A DNA stretch of 41,747 bases from Pararobbsia alpina (GTDB lineage: Bacteria; Pseudomonadota; Gammaproteobacteria; Burkholderiales; Burkholderiaceae). The position numbers and the translations under genes are program-made. The notes under the pieces were generated by a model. It was not told the origin of the DNA and made no database searches. It saw only the letters and a list, made by a program, of their open reading frames with translations. This document shows positions 8,798-16,469 of the stretch, piece by piece. Position 1 is the stretch's first letter; each line of letters starts with the position of its first letter. The stretch lies in assembly GCF_902859895.1 (NCBI RefSeq), contig NZ_CADIKM010000036.1, forward strand, positions 1-41,747. Reading direction: 5' to 3'.

Positions 8798-8993
8798 CTT
8801 TGTATGGGACCGGACCAAGCGCTAAAGCACTAACTCTAGTCGACAACTTTGTATGGGACCAGACTAAGCACCAAAGCGCCAACTCCGATCGATAACTTTG
8901 TATGGGACCGAACTAAGCGCTAAAGCGCTAACTCCGGTCGACCACCTTGCATGGGACCGGACTAAGCGCTAAAGCGCTAAGTCCGGTCGACAA
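8798..8993. repeat. Four tandem copies of a 49-bp palindrome-containing repeat
   Basis: Copies begin at about 8798, 8847, 8896 and 8945, exactly 49 bp apart. Each has the conserved lead CTTTGTATGGGACC (CCTTGCATGGGACC in the last) followed by an inverted repeat. In the last copy the arms are GACCGGACT and AGTCCGGTC, enclosing AGCGCT-AA-AGCGCT, so the whole 34-bp block is a near-perfect palindrome (one A:A mismatch per arm). Copies 1-3 carry scattered changes. The array ends about 3 bp before the GGAGG ribosome site of the binding-protein gene. Confidence 0.92.
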
Positions 8994-9005
8994 CTGGAGG
9001 CAATA

Positions 9006-9998
9006 ATGAAAAAAGTTTCGATGTGTCTTGCTGCAATCGGAGGGCTCGTCTTGCTGGCCTCCTCCGCCTACGCAGCCGATAAGACTCTGGCGCTGGTAGT
9101 GAAGGGGCTCGACAACCCCTACTTCGATCTCATGCATCAGGGATGCGACCGGGCGAACAAGGAGCTCAATAAGCAAGGCTATACCTGCTACTACACCGGG
9201 CCAGCGACAGCCGCGGACGAAAGCGCCGAAGTGCAGATCATCGACGACCTCCTGACCAAGGGCGTGGCGGCAATGGCGATCTCGCCCGCGAACGCCCCGG
9301 CCGTGGCCGAAGAGTTGCGCCGCCGCAATGTGACGATCCCGATTATCACCGCCGACGCCGATTTGTTGCCAAAGGACGCGTCGCTCCGGAAGACCTATGT
9401 CGGCACCGACAATTACGAACTGGGCGTCAAGCTCGGCGAGCAGTTGAAGTTGCTGATGCCGAAGGGCGGCAATATCTGCCTCGTCATGGGCAATCCCGCG
9501 GCCGAGAATATCAACCAACGCGCCCAGGGCACGCGCGACGTCCTCTCCGGCAAGAAGGGAATCGCGAAGCTCGCCGGCGAAAACGGTTGGCAGGAGCTCG
9601 GCGCCTGCCCGCTCTACACGAACGACGACGCCGCCAAGGCGAACCAGATGATGCAGGACACGCTGACCGCCAACGCCACCGGTCTCGATGCCTTCGTGCT
9701 CGAGGGCGGCTGGCCGCTCTTTGCCCCACAAGCGTATTCGCAAGTCGTCGCGCCGATCATGGACAAGATCCAGAACGGCAAGTTCGTCATCGTCTCGGCC
9801 GATACGCTCGGACCGGAACTGCAAGCCCTCAAGGAGCACAAGGTTAATGTCCTTGTCGGCCAGCGGCCGGAGGAAATGGGCTATCGGGCAGCGATGATCA
9901 TGCGCGACCTCGCAGAAGGAAAGTCGGTGAAGCCGATCATCCACACCGGCCTCGACACCTGCACCTGGAAGAACGCCGACACCTGCCTCAAGCATTGA
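9006..9998 (+). CDS. Periplasmic sugar-binding protein of the ABC importer
   Basis: A 330-residue type I periplasmic binding protein (Peripla_BP_4, the ribose/fructose/galactose group). It has a signal peptide (KKVSMCLAAIGGLVLLASS, cleavage near AYA/ADKTLALV). The start of the mature protein, LVVKGLDNPYFDLMHQG, is the typical first sugar-binding strand and helix, and DDLLTKGVAAMAISP and KTYVGTDNYELG follow the family plan. Four cysteines in the mature part (including TCYY, ICLV and DTCTWKNADTCLKH) could form disulphides. The ribosome site GGAGG is 6 bp before the ATG. Together with the ATPase and permease genes upstream it makes a complete importer; the unusual order A-C-B is split by the repeat array. 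Confidence 0.92.
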   Translation: MKKVSMCLAAIGGLVLLASSAYAADKTLALVVKGLDNPYFDLMHQGCDRANKELNKQGYTCYYTGPATAADESAEVQIIDDLLTKGVAAMAISPANAPAVAEELRRRNVTIPIITADADLLPKDASLRKTYVGTDNYELGVKLGEQLKLLMPKGGNICLVMGNPAAENINQRAQGTRDVLSGKKGIAKLAGENGWQELGACPLYTNDDAAKANQMMQDTLTANATGLDAFVLEGGWPLFAPQAYSQVVAPIMDKIQNGKFVIVSADTLGPELQALKEHKVNVLVGQRPEEMGYRAAMIMRDLAEGKSVKPIIHTGLDTCTWKNADTCLKH

Positions 9999-10522
9999 AG
10001 GCGGGCAGGATCCGTTGCAAAGATGGATGCGGGCGATGCGGGAGCCGAGGCAGCCCTGACTCGGCCCCGTCACGCGGCTTTCCTTTGATCGCGTCCGTCG
10101 ATGTTTCGAACCTGCCCCTTCCTGATCGTGGCCTAGAAGCCCGCCAGCGTACGCAGTATCGTTTGGATGCCGCCGCGAACCAGCCGCTTGATGCGTCTAC
10201 GGTCCTGGTGGAGCTATGAACGAGAGTGGCGGGTCTTCAAGGAATTGACAGCACAGCACCCCGACGGAAACTATTGAATGTCGGACTTATGCCCAAGGCG
10301 AGCGACGGCGTATCGTCGATCAACGGCGTGACGACGTATGTAGCTTCGGCGGTGCGCCCCAACTTGACGACGCCCACCTACCGGACCTATTACGAGCGAT
10401 CTGCGCGTTGGCAGCGCTCGGCAAGCGCACCGAACAGCAGCCCGCAAAAGGTAAGCGGTTCGCTCTCGTGGGACGGACCTGAGGCCTACCCTGGCGAACC
10501 GGCTCGCGGGCGTTGCGCGTTC
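9999..10522. other. Gene-poor interval
   Basis: About 520 bp between the binding-protein gene and the LysR gene. A weak stem (GCCGAG at 10044-10049 pairing with CTCGGC at 10060-10065) may act as a terminator for the importer. A start-less open stretch at about 10245-10480 (containing LDDAHLPDLLRAICALAALG) looks protein-like, but I cannot assign it to a family. Otherwise I see nothing. Confidence 0.35.
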
Positions 10523-11425
10523 TCAGGGTTCGACTGCCGTCGCCGTATGGGCCTGGAGACACACCACCAGGGCGTCGAAGGTCGCTTTGCAGCGCGGGCT
10601 GCCGCGCAGGTCTTCGTGCATAGTGACCCAGGTTTCCAGCTTGAACGTAAAGTGTTCGGGCAGCACGCGCATGAGCCGCGCGTCCCGTCTGGCAAGGGCC
10701 GACTGACAAAAACCCACGCCGCAGCCGGCGCGGATCAGCGCAAGCTGCCCCAGGTCGCTGTCGGTGCGCAAGGAGAAGACGTCGCGCGTCCAGGATGGCT
10801 GCAGCTTGCTCGCGGCCCGCAGGAAGGGCGTTTCCTCGTCAAAGCCGATCAGCGCATGGCGTTTCAGGTCCGCTGGCGTGGCAGGTGTGCCGTGTTGCTG
10901 CAGATAGTCCGCGCGCGCGTACAGGCCGAGTGCCACCTCGCCCACGCGCCGGGCGATGAGCAGGCCCTGTTGCGGCGGCGTCATTCGGACCGCGATGTCG
11001 GCCTCCCGCTGCAACAAATCCTGCACGCGATTGCTTAGAACCAGCTCAATCTTTAACTGAGGATGCACCTGCCGCAGTTGCGCCAGCATGGGCGGCAGCA
11101 CCTCCGCCCCGATGACCTCGCTTGCCGAGATTCGCACCGTTCCGGTCACGCCTTGTCCATGGCTGGTCGCCGTCCGTTCCAATGCCGCGGCGGTGCCCTG
11201 CATAGCCTCGACATAGCCGCGTAGCGCCAGCGCTGCCTCCGTCGGCAGCAAGCCGGTCTGAGAGCGGGTGAACAGGGTCTGGTTGAACGAGGCCTCGAGC
11301 GCCGAAACGTGACGGCCCACCGTTGGCTGGGTAATGCCGAGGGCGCGCGCCGCGCCGGAGAGCGAGCCCTCCGTCAGCACGGCGAGAAATGTGCGGTAGA
11401 ACTCCCAACCGATGCTCGATGCCAT
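10523..11425 (-). CDS. LysR-family transcriptional regulator
   Basis: A 300-residue LysR protein. The N-terminal winged helix-turn-helix has FLAVLTEGSLSGAARALGIT and QPTVGRHVSALEASFNQTLF; an effector domain starts around GTVRISASEVIGAEVLPPML. I start at the ATG at 11425 (MASSIGWEFYRTF), the normal LysR N-terminus, because the reading to 11764 adds over 100 unrelated residues antisense to the neighbour. It is divergent from the SDR-type gene with only about 90 bp between, the usual arrangement for a LysR regulator and its target. A perfect palindrome overlaps its start codon. Confidence 0.9.
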   Translation of the reverse strand: MASSIGWEFYRTFLAVLTEGSLSGAARALGITQPTVGRHVSALEASFNQTLFTRSQTGLLPTEAALALRGYVEAMQGTAAALERTATSHGQGVTGTVRISASEVIGAEVLPPMLAQLRQVHPQLKIELVLSNRVQDLLQREADIAVRMTPPQQGLLIARRVGEVALGLYARADYLQQHGTPATPADLKRHALIGFDEETPFLRAASKLQPSWTRDVFSLRTDSDLGQLALIRAGCGVGFCQSALARRDARLMRVLPEHFTFKLETWVTMHEDLRGSPRCKATFDALVVCLQAHTATAVEP

Positions 11426-11437
11426 ACATAAATGTAT
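11424..11437. promoter_or_regulatory. Palindrome ATACAT-AA-ATGTAT at the LysR start
   Basis: A perfect 6-bp inverted repeat with a 2-bp centre sits in the LysR/SDR divergent region and overlaps the LysR start codon. It could be the LysR binding site (autoregulation), although LysR boxes usually follow T-N11-A; it could also be incidental AT-rich symmetry. Confidence 0.4.
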
Positions 11438-11518
11438 AGCCGATCTATCATGTTTGGCAATTCCAATCGAACAAGCGACAGCCCAGAATTCATCCATCGA
11501 CAACGCATGGAGAAAACC

Positions 11519-12586
11519 ATGAGCAGTAACAAATCGGTTCTGGTTTTGGGTGCTACGGGCGGCATTGGCGGTGAGGTTGCCCGCCAGTTGCGAGACGCCG
11601 GCTGGCAGGTGCGCGCACTGAAACGGGGTGCAGAACAGCCCACGGAGCGCCGGGATGGCGTGAACTGGCTGCGCGGCGACGCGATGAACCGGCAGGACAT
11701 CATCCATGCGGCGAAGGGCTGCTCGGTCATCGTCCACGCGGTCAACCCGCCCGGCTATCGCCAATGGTCGAAGTTGGTGCTGCCAATGCTGGACAACACC
11801 ATCGCCGCCGCGACGGCCGAAGGCGCGACGATCGTGCTACCGGGCACGGTCTACAACTTCGGGCCGGATGCCCTCCCGGTGCTGCATGAAGACTCGCCGC
11901 AGCACCCCGTGACGCGCAAAGGCGCCATTCGCGTGGAACTGGAAAAGCGCCTGCTCAAGGCCAGCCACAACGGCGCCCGCGTGCTGATCGTGCGCGCCGG
12001 TGACTTCTTCGGGCCGAAGGCGGGGCAAAGCTGGTTCTCGCAGGGATTGGTCAAGCCAGGGCACCCGGTCAAGACGGTAAGTTACCCCGGCGAGCGCGGT
12101 GTCGGCCACCAATGGTCGTACCTGCCCGACGTGGCGCAAACCATCGTCGAGTTGCTGGCACGCCGTGACGCACTCGATCCCTTTGCCTGCTTCCACATGG
12201 CTGGCCACTGGGACGCGGACGGCACGCGGATGACCCAAGCGATCCGTCGGGCTGTTCTACATCACACCGAGCGCGAACCGCGCGTCACCGCGTTCCCGTG
12301 GTGGCTGCTGACATTGGTATCACCGTTTGTCACCACTTTCCGAGAAATGCGCGAGATGCGCTATCTGTGGCGCACGCCGGTGCAGATGGACAACACACGC
12401 CTGGTCGCGGTACTGGGGCACGAGCCGCACACACCGCTAGACGAGGCAGTCGAAGCCACGTTGATCGGCGTAGGCAGCATTGCGCCGGATCAGCAAAATG
12501 ACATCACTCACCGCATATTCGGCCAGGGCCACCATGCTTCGTTTATTGGGACCTCGCTTCATGGTGGTCGTGATAAAGTTGAATAA
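11519..12586 (+). CDS. NAD(P)-dependent epimerase/dehydratase-like SDR protein
   Basis: A 355-residue extended or atypical short-chain dehydrogenase fold. The dinucleotide-binding motif GATGGIGGEVARQL is at about residues 10-23, followed by a Rossmann domain with VIVHAVNPPGY and IVLPGTVYNFG. The usual Tyr-x-x-x-Lys pair is not evident (the helix reads RKGAIRVELEK), so it probably belongs to the atypical SDR group, whose members can act as reductases or as NAD-binding regulators. GGAG lies 7 bp before the ATG at 11519, which favours this start over MEK at 11507. It is divergent from a LysR gene and probably under its control. The substrate is unknown. Confidence 0.85.
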   Translation: MSSNKSVLVLGATGGIGGEVARQLRDAGWQVRALKRGAEQPTERRDGVNWLRGDAMNRQDIIHAAKGCSVIVHAVNPPGYRQWSKLVLPMLDNTIAAATAEGATIVLPGTVYNFGPDALPVLHEDSPQHPVTRKGAIRVELEKRLLKASHNGARVLIVRAGDFFGPKAGQSWFSQGLVKPGHPVKTVSYPGERGVGHQWSYLPDVAQTIVELLARRDALDPFACFHMAGHWDADGTRMTQAIRRAVLHHTEREPRVTAFPWWLLTLVSPFVTTFREMREMRYLWRTPVQMDNTRLVAVLGHEPHTPLDEAVEATLIGVGSIAPDQQNDITHRIFGQGHHASFIGTSLHGGRDKVE

Positions 12587-12599
12587 CTTTCATTAATCG

Positions 12600-12620
12600 C
12601 GTGGCCCTTATGTCGCCACG
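12600..12620. terminator. Weak hairpin between convergent genes
   Basis: CGTGGC pairs with GCCACG around a 9-nt loop, between the convergent SDR and cupin genes. There is no T-run. A second perfect repeat, AAAGTT-GAAT-AACTTT, overlaps the SDR stop codon at 12575-12590. Either may help end transcription. Confidence 0.3.
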
Positions 12621-12680
12621 TGCCTCGTTGTTGCTTGCCTAGCGGGCTGCTCGGATATCCCTCGGCCAGAGTATATACAT

Positions 12681-13025
12681 TCAGAAACGAACGCCACCCT
12701 CCGGACCGAAGAAAATCACCCAAGTCCTGAAATCGTCACTGAAGCTCGCAAAGCGGTGCTCTACGTGAGCGGGGACGAAGAGCAGATCGCCGGACTTGAA
12801 TTCACACACCTGGTCCGCACGGCGGAACGTCCCTGAACCTGAAGCGACGATGTAAAGCTCATCGCGCGCATGGGGCGATTGAGTGTCCGTGCCTCGCGGC
12901 GCGTACAGTTCAACTGACACATCGCCGCGCTCGAATAAAACGGAAAACGGCAACGGAAGTTCAGACAGCAAGCGGGAGGCTTCTGCCTCTGAAATGCGAA
13001 GTACGTCGTTCTGAATGACTGTCAT
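12681..13025 (-). CDS. Small cupin-domain protein
   Basis: A 114-residue single-domain cupin (Cupin_2). Motif 1 is present as PHARDELYIVASGSGTF and motif 2 as GDLLFVPAHVEHRF, giving His/Glu/His ligands for a metal ion. The start at 13025 (MTVIQNDVLRISEAEA) has AAAAGGA upstream; the longer reading to 13526 runs across the neighbouring pseudogene and is not credible. It is likely a small metal-binding enzyme or sensor, but such proteins have too many functions to assign one. Confidence 0.82.
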   Translation of the reverse strand: MTVIQNDVLRISEAEASRLLSELPLPFSVLFERGDVSVELYAPRGTDTQSPHARDELYIVASGSGTFRRADQVCEFKSGDLLFVPAHVEHRFASFSDDFRTWVIFFGPEGGVRF

Positions 13026-13203
13026 AGTGGGTCCTTTTCTGCATTCCAACTCGCCTTTCGCGGGCATGAATGTTTTTATAATGCCCCAATCAATTTCGTG
13101 ATAATGGACCTCTTTGACAACCATTAACAGCCCTACCCTGCTCTTCGTTGATACCGCCACATACCAATACACAAGGTCGCAATCACAAACAGGAGAATAG
13201 AAA

Positions 13204-13476
13204 ATGACACACAGGGTTTGGCTTGCCGGTGCAAGCGGCGCGATCGGCACCTCGCTTGCACCGCTGTTAATCGCGGCGGGATATACGGTGTTCGGAAGCA
13301 CCGGCCGCGCTGATCGGGCAAACGCATTCGAAGAAGCAGGCGTCAGCCTTGCTCGCGCTTCAACGAGGCAAGCCGGGGTGTACAACATCGCGCAGGACAA
13401 CGCCGAGGCGGACAGCGCCAAGGCAAAGCGTGAACTGGGTTGGTCGCCGGAGTTGCGATTGGCGTCGCGCCCATGA
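13204..13476 (+). pseudogene. Internally deleted NAD-dependent epimerase/dehydratase
   Basis: The 90-residue reading starts as a normal Rossmann-fold epimerase (VWLAGASGAIGTSLAPLLIA, with the GxxGxxG motif). At about residue 50-58 it jumps straight to a typical epimerase C-terminus (GVYNIAQDNAEADSAKAKRE, then LGWSPELRL). Around 200 residues, including the catalytic Tyr/Lys region, are missing, yet the joint is in frame and a good AGGAG ribosome site precedes the ATG. It may be expressed as a mini-Rossmann protein but cannot be an active dehydrogenase. Confidence 0.8.
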
Positions 13477-13591
13477 AGCCGAATACCCCGCCGCTTCGGC
13501 ATTTGTTTCCGTTGGCTCATCAACATGACAACGGCGGGGGGCCGCGCGTCTTATCTTGCGGTATTACGTCCGCCTGTCGCCTGCCACGAGT

Positions 13592-14221
13592 TCAGCTAGG
13601 CTTGCCCGAGGCCAACTGCTCGTTACGCTCATTGAGAGACTGGATCAGGCCGTCCACACCGCTTTGCTGGATCTTCTCGCTGAACTGCTGCCGATATGTC
13701 TGGACCAGCCAAGCACCGAGCACGTTCAGGTCATACACGCGCCAGCCCTGCGGCGTCTTGTACAAGCGGTAGTCGATTTCCAATGGCTCGCCGTTCGTCA
13801 TCGCGACCGTGCGCACTACCACGTCCGTATCGGTCGGAGCGATGCGCGACGGCGGGAACTCGAACTGTTGATCCGGGCGGAGCTGCGCAATCGCGCCCGA
13901 ATATGTGCGGATCAGCAGCAGCTTGAACTGTTCGACCATCTGCTGCTGCTGCGCCGGTGTCGCCGTTTTCCAGTAGTGCCCCATCGCAAGCTGCGTGGTG
14001 CGGTGAAAATCGATGTAAGGAAGGATGTCCCTGTTCACGATGTCCATGATGCGGGGGATATCGCTCGGCTCGACCGCTCGGGTGCGCACCTCGTCGAGCA
14101 CCTGCTGCGTCGCGGTCTTGATCAGCGCCTGCGGATCCGACTTGTCGTCAATCTGTGCGCACACCGCACCACCAAACGCGAACAATGCGAAAAAAATGGG
14201 GATGAAGAATAGTTTCTTCAT
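13592..14221 (-). CDS. MlaC/Ttg2D-family phospholipid- or hopanoid-associated periplasmic protein
   Basis: A 209-residue secreted protein of the MlaC (toluene tolerance Ttg2D) family. A signal peptide (KKLFFIPIFFALFAFGGAVC) precedes the family blocks DFHRTTQLAMGHYWKTATPA, FKLLLIRTYSGAI, RVYDLNVLGAWLVQTYRQQF and GVDGLIQSLNER. MlaC carries phospholipids across the periplasm between the outer membrane and the MlaFEDB transporter. Here there is no mlaDEF gene nearby, so this is a stand-alone paralogue. HpnM of hopanoid clusters belongs to the same family, and a partial hopanoid cluster lies about 20 kb away, so HpnM is an alternative name. The start at 14221 is the only one that gives a signal peptide. 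Confidence 0.88.
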   Translation of the reverse strand: MKKLFFIPIFFALFAFGGAVCAQIDDKSDPQALIKTATQQVLDEVRTRAVEPSDIPRIMDIVNRDILPYIDFHRTTQLAMGHYWKTATPAQQQQMVEQFKLLLIRTYSGAIAQLRPDQQFEFPPSRIAPTDTDVVVRTVAMTNGEPLEIDYRLYKTPQGWRVYDLNVLGAWLVQTYRQQFSEKIQQSGVDGLIQSLNERNEQLASGKPS

Positions 14222-14589
14222 GGCTATGAACCCTGGTTGAATGCGCTAACGCAATGCTAAACGGGCATCGTCCTCTGAGCCCGACCAATCTCTTGCCTGC
14301 CTCAAGATGAGCCTCGCAGCGCGCAATAGACGCCACCGCGGTCGTCACAGGCCATGTTCATCGTTGAGCTTCGCCGTCACCCCATATGATTACCGCCGCG
14401 CGCTCGATTGTCCACCCTACCATCCATGCTGACGGCATCTTCGGAGGCGTTGATACGAGCTTCTCGGTCAGCAATTCCGGCGCATTGATCAGCCATCCAT
14501 ACAAATAACATATACCGTTGTGCTCGGGTGGGACATTGCATGTTTATGTAGTCCGAGGCACGTCCAGGTGCCTGTCCTGGTTGCTCAAC
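14222..14589. other. Gene-free interval with transposon debris at its right edge
   Basis: I find no credible gene between the MlaC-like gene and the transposase scrap. The sequence is of mixed composition and probably includes degraded insertion-sequence DNA, but no inverted repeats could be matched. Confidence 0.35.
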
Positions 14590-14649
14590 AAAGATTCGCT
14601 TCAAATGAGCGAACAGCGTCTCGACCTTCTTACGTTCTCGGTGAGATCG
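14590..14649 (-). pseudogene. Fragment of a DDE transposase (IS1182-like)
   Basis: The minus strand reads RSHRERKKVETLFAHLKRIF, a good match to the region around the last catalytic Glu of IS1182-family transposases (family pattern SRRERKKVEMLFAHLKRIL). Only this small part is recognisable; the flanking residues of the same reading (14377-14739) do not resemble a transposase. It is a scrap of an old insertion element. Confidence 0.6.
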
Positions 14650-14781
14650 CTTATATGCTGGTGCCGCACATGACCGGGAATCGAAAAAGCTAGCCCGAAC
14701 ACACCGATGCGAAAAATCGCACGCCGCGTTCATGAGCAAGCACGAGACGAAGCCAGGGCCATTGCCAAAGGGATCTGCCGG

Positions 14782-15537
14782 TTACGCCCGCACGACAGTC
14801 ACTCCCGCTGCTTCGATCGGTTTCGTCAACTCCAGGGCGGTTGCCTTTTCGACGATGATGGTCTGCGCGAGTGTGATGTCGCCGATGACAAACTGTGACG
14901 CCGCATTGAGTTTCGATGACGAGGCGAGTACGACAGTCTCCGCCGCACGCGCCGCGAGCGCGCGCTTGATCGCCGCTTCCTCGAAGTCTCCAGTGCTTAG
15001 CCCGGCTGTCGGATGAACACCGGTCACACCCATAAAGTACAAGTCAGCATGGATGCGTGAGACTCCCTCCATCGCTGCGGCGCCAACAGCCACTATCGAA
15101 TGCTTGTACAGTCGCCCGCCAATCAGGATGACCTCCACTAAAGGATGTTCGGCGAGTGCCACCGCGACGCTCGGGCTATGGGTGACGATTGTTGCCCGCA
15201 GATCGGCGGGAAGCTCCCTCACCAAGAGCGCCGACGTGGTCCCCCCGTCGACGATCACGATCTGTCCCGACGCAATCATTCCGACCGCGTGCCGCGCGAG
15301 CCGCCGTTTGGCGACGGACTCGATGTCCTGGCGCCGTTCGAATGGCGCGATGGCCGGAGAAACGGGCAAGGCCCCGCCGTGAACCCGTTGTAGCAGCCCT
15401 TCCGCCGCGAGTTCACGCAAGTCCCGACGGATCGTGTCTTCCGACACGCCAAACGTCGTGCTCAGTTCGCCGGCGAGTACTTGGCCGTCACGTGCGAGCG
15501 CGTCGAGGATGGCTGCCTTGCGTTGAGTGGTCAGCAT
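14782..15537 (-). CDS. DeoR/GlpR-family transcriptional regulator
   Basis: A 251-residue DeoR regulator. The N-terminal helix-turn-helix is TTFGVSEDTIRRDLRELAAE followed by GLLQRVHGGALP, the family signature. The C-terminal sugar-phosphate sensor domain (DeoRC) has IVDGGTTSALLVRELP, THSPSVAVALAEHP, LIGGRLYKHS, DLYFMGVTGVHP and GLSTGDFEEAAIKRA. I use the ATG at 15537 (MLTTQRKAAIL), the normal DeoR N-terminus. It is divergent from the NudK-like gene, with a triple repeat in between that is a likely operator. DeoR regulators usually respond to phosphorylated sugars; which one is unknown. Confidence 0.9.
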   Translation of the reverse strand: MLTTQRKAAILDALARDGQVLAGELSTTFGVSEDTIRRDLRELAAEGLLQRVHGGALPVSPAIAPFERRQDIESVAKRRLARHAVGMIASGQIVIVDGGTTSALLVRELPADLRATIVTHSPSVAVALAEHPLVEVILIGGRLYKHSIVAVGAAAMEGVSRIHADLYFMGVTGVHPTAGLSTGDFEEAAIKRALAARAAETVVLASSSKLNAASQFVIGDITLAQTIIVEKATALELTKPIEAAGVTVVRA

Positions 15538-15540
15538 GGA

Positions 15541-15580
15541 ATTGCACGAATTTTCTTGATATTGCACGAATATGCACGAT
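15541..15580. promoter_or_regulatory. Three phased TGCACGA repeats, candidate DeoR operator
   Basis: ATTGCACGAAT at 15541-15551 is repeated exactly at 15561-15571, and a third, shorter copy (TATGCACGAT) is at 15571-15580. The spacings of 20 and 10 bp put all copies on one face of the helix. The site lies between the divergent deoR-type gene and the nudK-type gene, where a DeoR operator with direct repeats is expected. The assignment to this regulator is inferred. Confidence 0.6.
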
Positions 15581-15616
15581 ACCATGAGCTTAGGTTGACT
15601 GTCGATAGGAGGAGCA

Positions 15617-16216
15617 ATGACTGCAACGAATGACCGCGTTCGCATCGTCGATTCCACCGTACTCTCCGACGATTGGTACACGCTTAGAAAGGTGACGTTC
15701 GACTTCCTGCGCCGGGACGGTAAGTGGCAACGTCAGAGCAGGGAGACGTACGATCGTGGCAATGGGGCGACAATCCTGCTCCATAGTCGGCAAACCCGAA
15801 ATATCGTGCTTACACGTCAGTTCCGCATGCCCGCGTTCGTCAACGGGCACGATGGCATGCTGCTCGAAACGGCTGCCGGACTGCTCGACAACGCCACGCC
15901 GGAAGAACGCATACGCATGGAGGCGGAAGAGGAAACAGGGTATCGCGTTCGCGAAGTCCGCAAGGTTTTCGAGGCCTATATGAGCCCGGGATCCGTGACA
16001 GAAAAGCTCTACTTTTATTTGGGAGAGTACGACGCTTCCATGCGCGTGAATGACGGCGGTGGCATCGAGGGCGAAGGAGAAGATCTCGAAGTGATTGAAA
16101 TGCCTTTGCGGACAGCGTTGCGGTTTATCGAGGACGGGGAAATCGTCGACGGTAAGACGATCATGCTTCTGCAGCATCTCGCGTTATGCGAACTAACAGC
16201 GGGACGCCCAATATGA
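15617..16216 (+). CDS. nudK: Nudix hydrolase, GDP-mannose pyrophosphatase (NudK type)
   Basis: A 199-residue Nudix protein that follows E. coli NudK closely: ETYDRGNGATILL, VLTRQFRMPAFVNGH, GLLDNATPEERIRMEAEEET, AYMSPGSVTEKLYFYLGEYD and GEIVDGKTIMLL. NudK hydrolyses GDP-mannose to mannose-1-phosphate and GMP. In the Nudix box the metal-binding EE-x-x-G end is intact, but the first conserved Glu is Thr and the Arg before the Glu is Met (Lys in NudK itself). AGGAGG lies 6 bp before the ATG. The divergent DeoR gene suggests control by a sugar phosphate, which would fit GDP-sugar turnover. Confidence 0.85.
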   Translation: MTATNDRVRIVDSTVLSDDWYTLRKVTFDFLRRDGKWQRQSRETYDRGNGATILLHSRQTRNIVLTRQFRMPAFVNGHDGMLLETAAGLLDNATPEERIRMEAEEETGYRVREVRKVFEAYMSPGSVTEKLYFYLGEYDASMRVNDGGGIEGEGEDLEVIEMPLRTALRFIEDGEIVDGKTIMLLQHLALCELTAGRPI

Positions 16217-16217
16217 A

Positions 16218-16469
16218 GCCACAACGGGTTCTGATCAAACTACGCGTACGAAGGGATCCAAGAAGGGAGCCTCCAAGGCGCACTGGCAAAAAATAAAGGT
16301 CGATCGACAGATCCTTGTAATTGCGCGCGTTCACGGCGCCGACGCAATTTACACCGAAGATGACGACCTTCTCGCTGAAGCTTCGCGTCTCGGAGTCGCG
16401 GTGCGCCGAACAAGCGACACTCCCCTTAAGCCGAAGCAAAAGCAACTAAACCTCGAGCAGTCAAGGTAG
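16218..16469 (+). pseudogene. C-terminal remnant of a PIN-domain protein
   Basis: An open frame with no usable start codon ends at the TAG at 16467-16469. It reads KIKVDRQILVIARVHGADAI, then YTEDDDLLAEASRLGV, then LKPKQKQLNLEQ. This is the end of a conserved PIN-fold (putative nuclease) protein: the pattern VDRQI..IA...GA..IYT.D.DL..A...G carries the late acidic residues of the active site. The N-terminal half with the first Asp is gone; the fragment abuts the nudK-type stop codon. It cannot be functional. Confidence 0.6.

Noticed and set aside
7602-8882. A 426-codon minus-strand frame opposite the permease gene
   Set aside because: Asp/Glu/His-rich shadow of a hydrophobic gene; no homology features.
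8798-8993. Tandem repeats considered as a CRISPR array
   Set aside because: There are no unique spacers; the whole 49-bp unit repeats, so it is a simple tandem array.
8928-10073. A 381-codon minus-strand frame opposite the binding-protein gene
   Set aside because: Antisense shadow; the plus-strand gene has signal peptide, ribosome site and family motifs.
14377-14739. A 120-codon minus-strand frame as an intact transposase gene
   Set aside because: Only about 20 residues match a transposase; the rest is unrelated, so only a fragment is reported.
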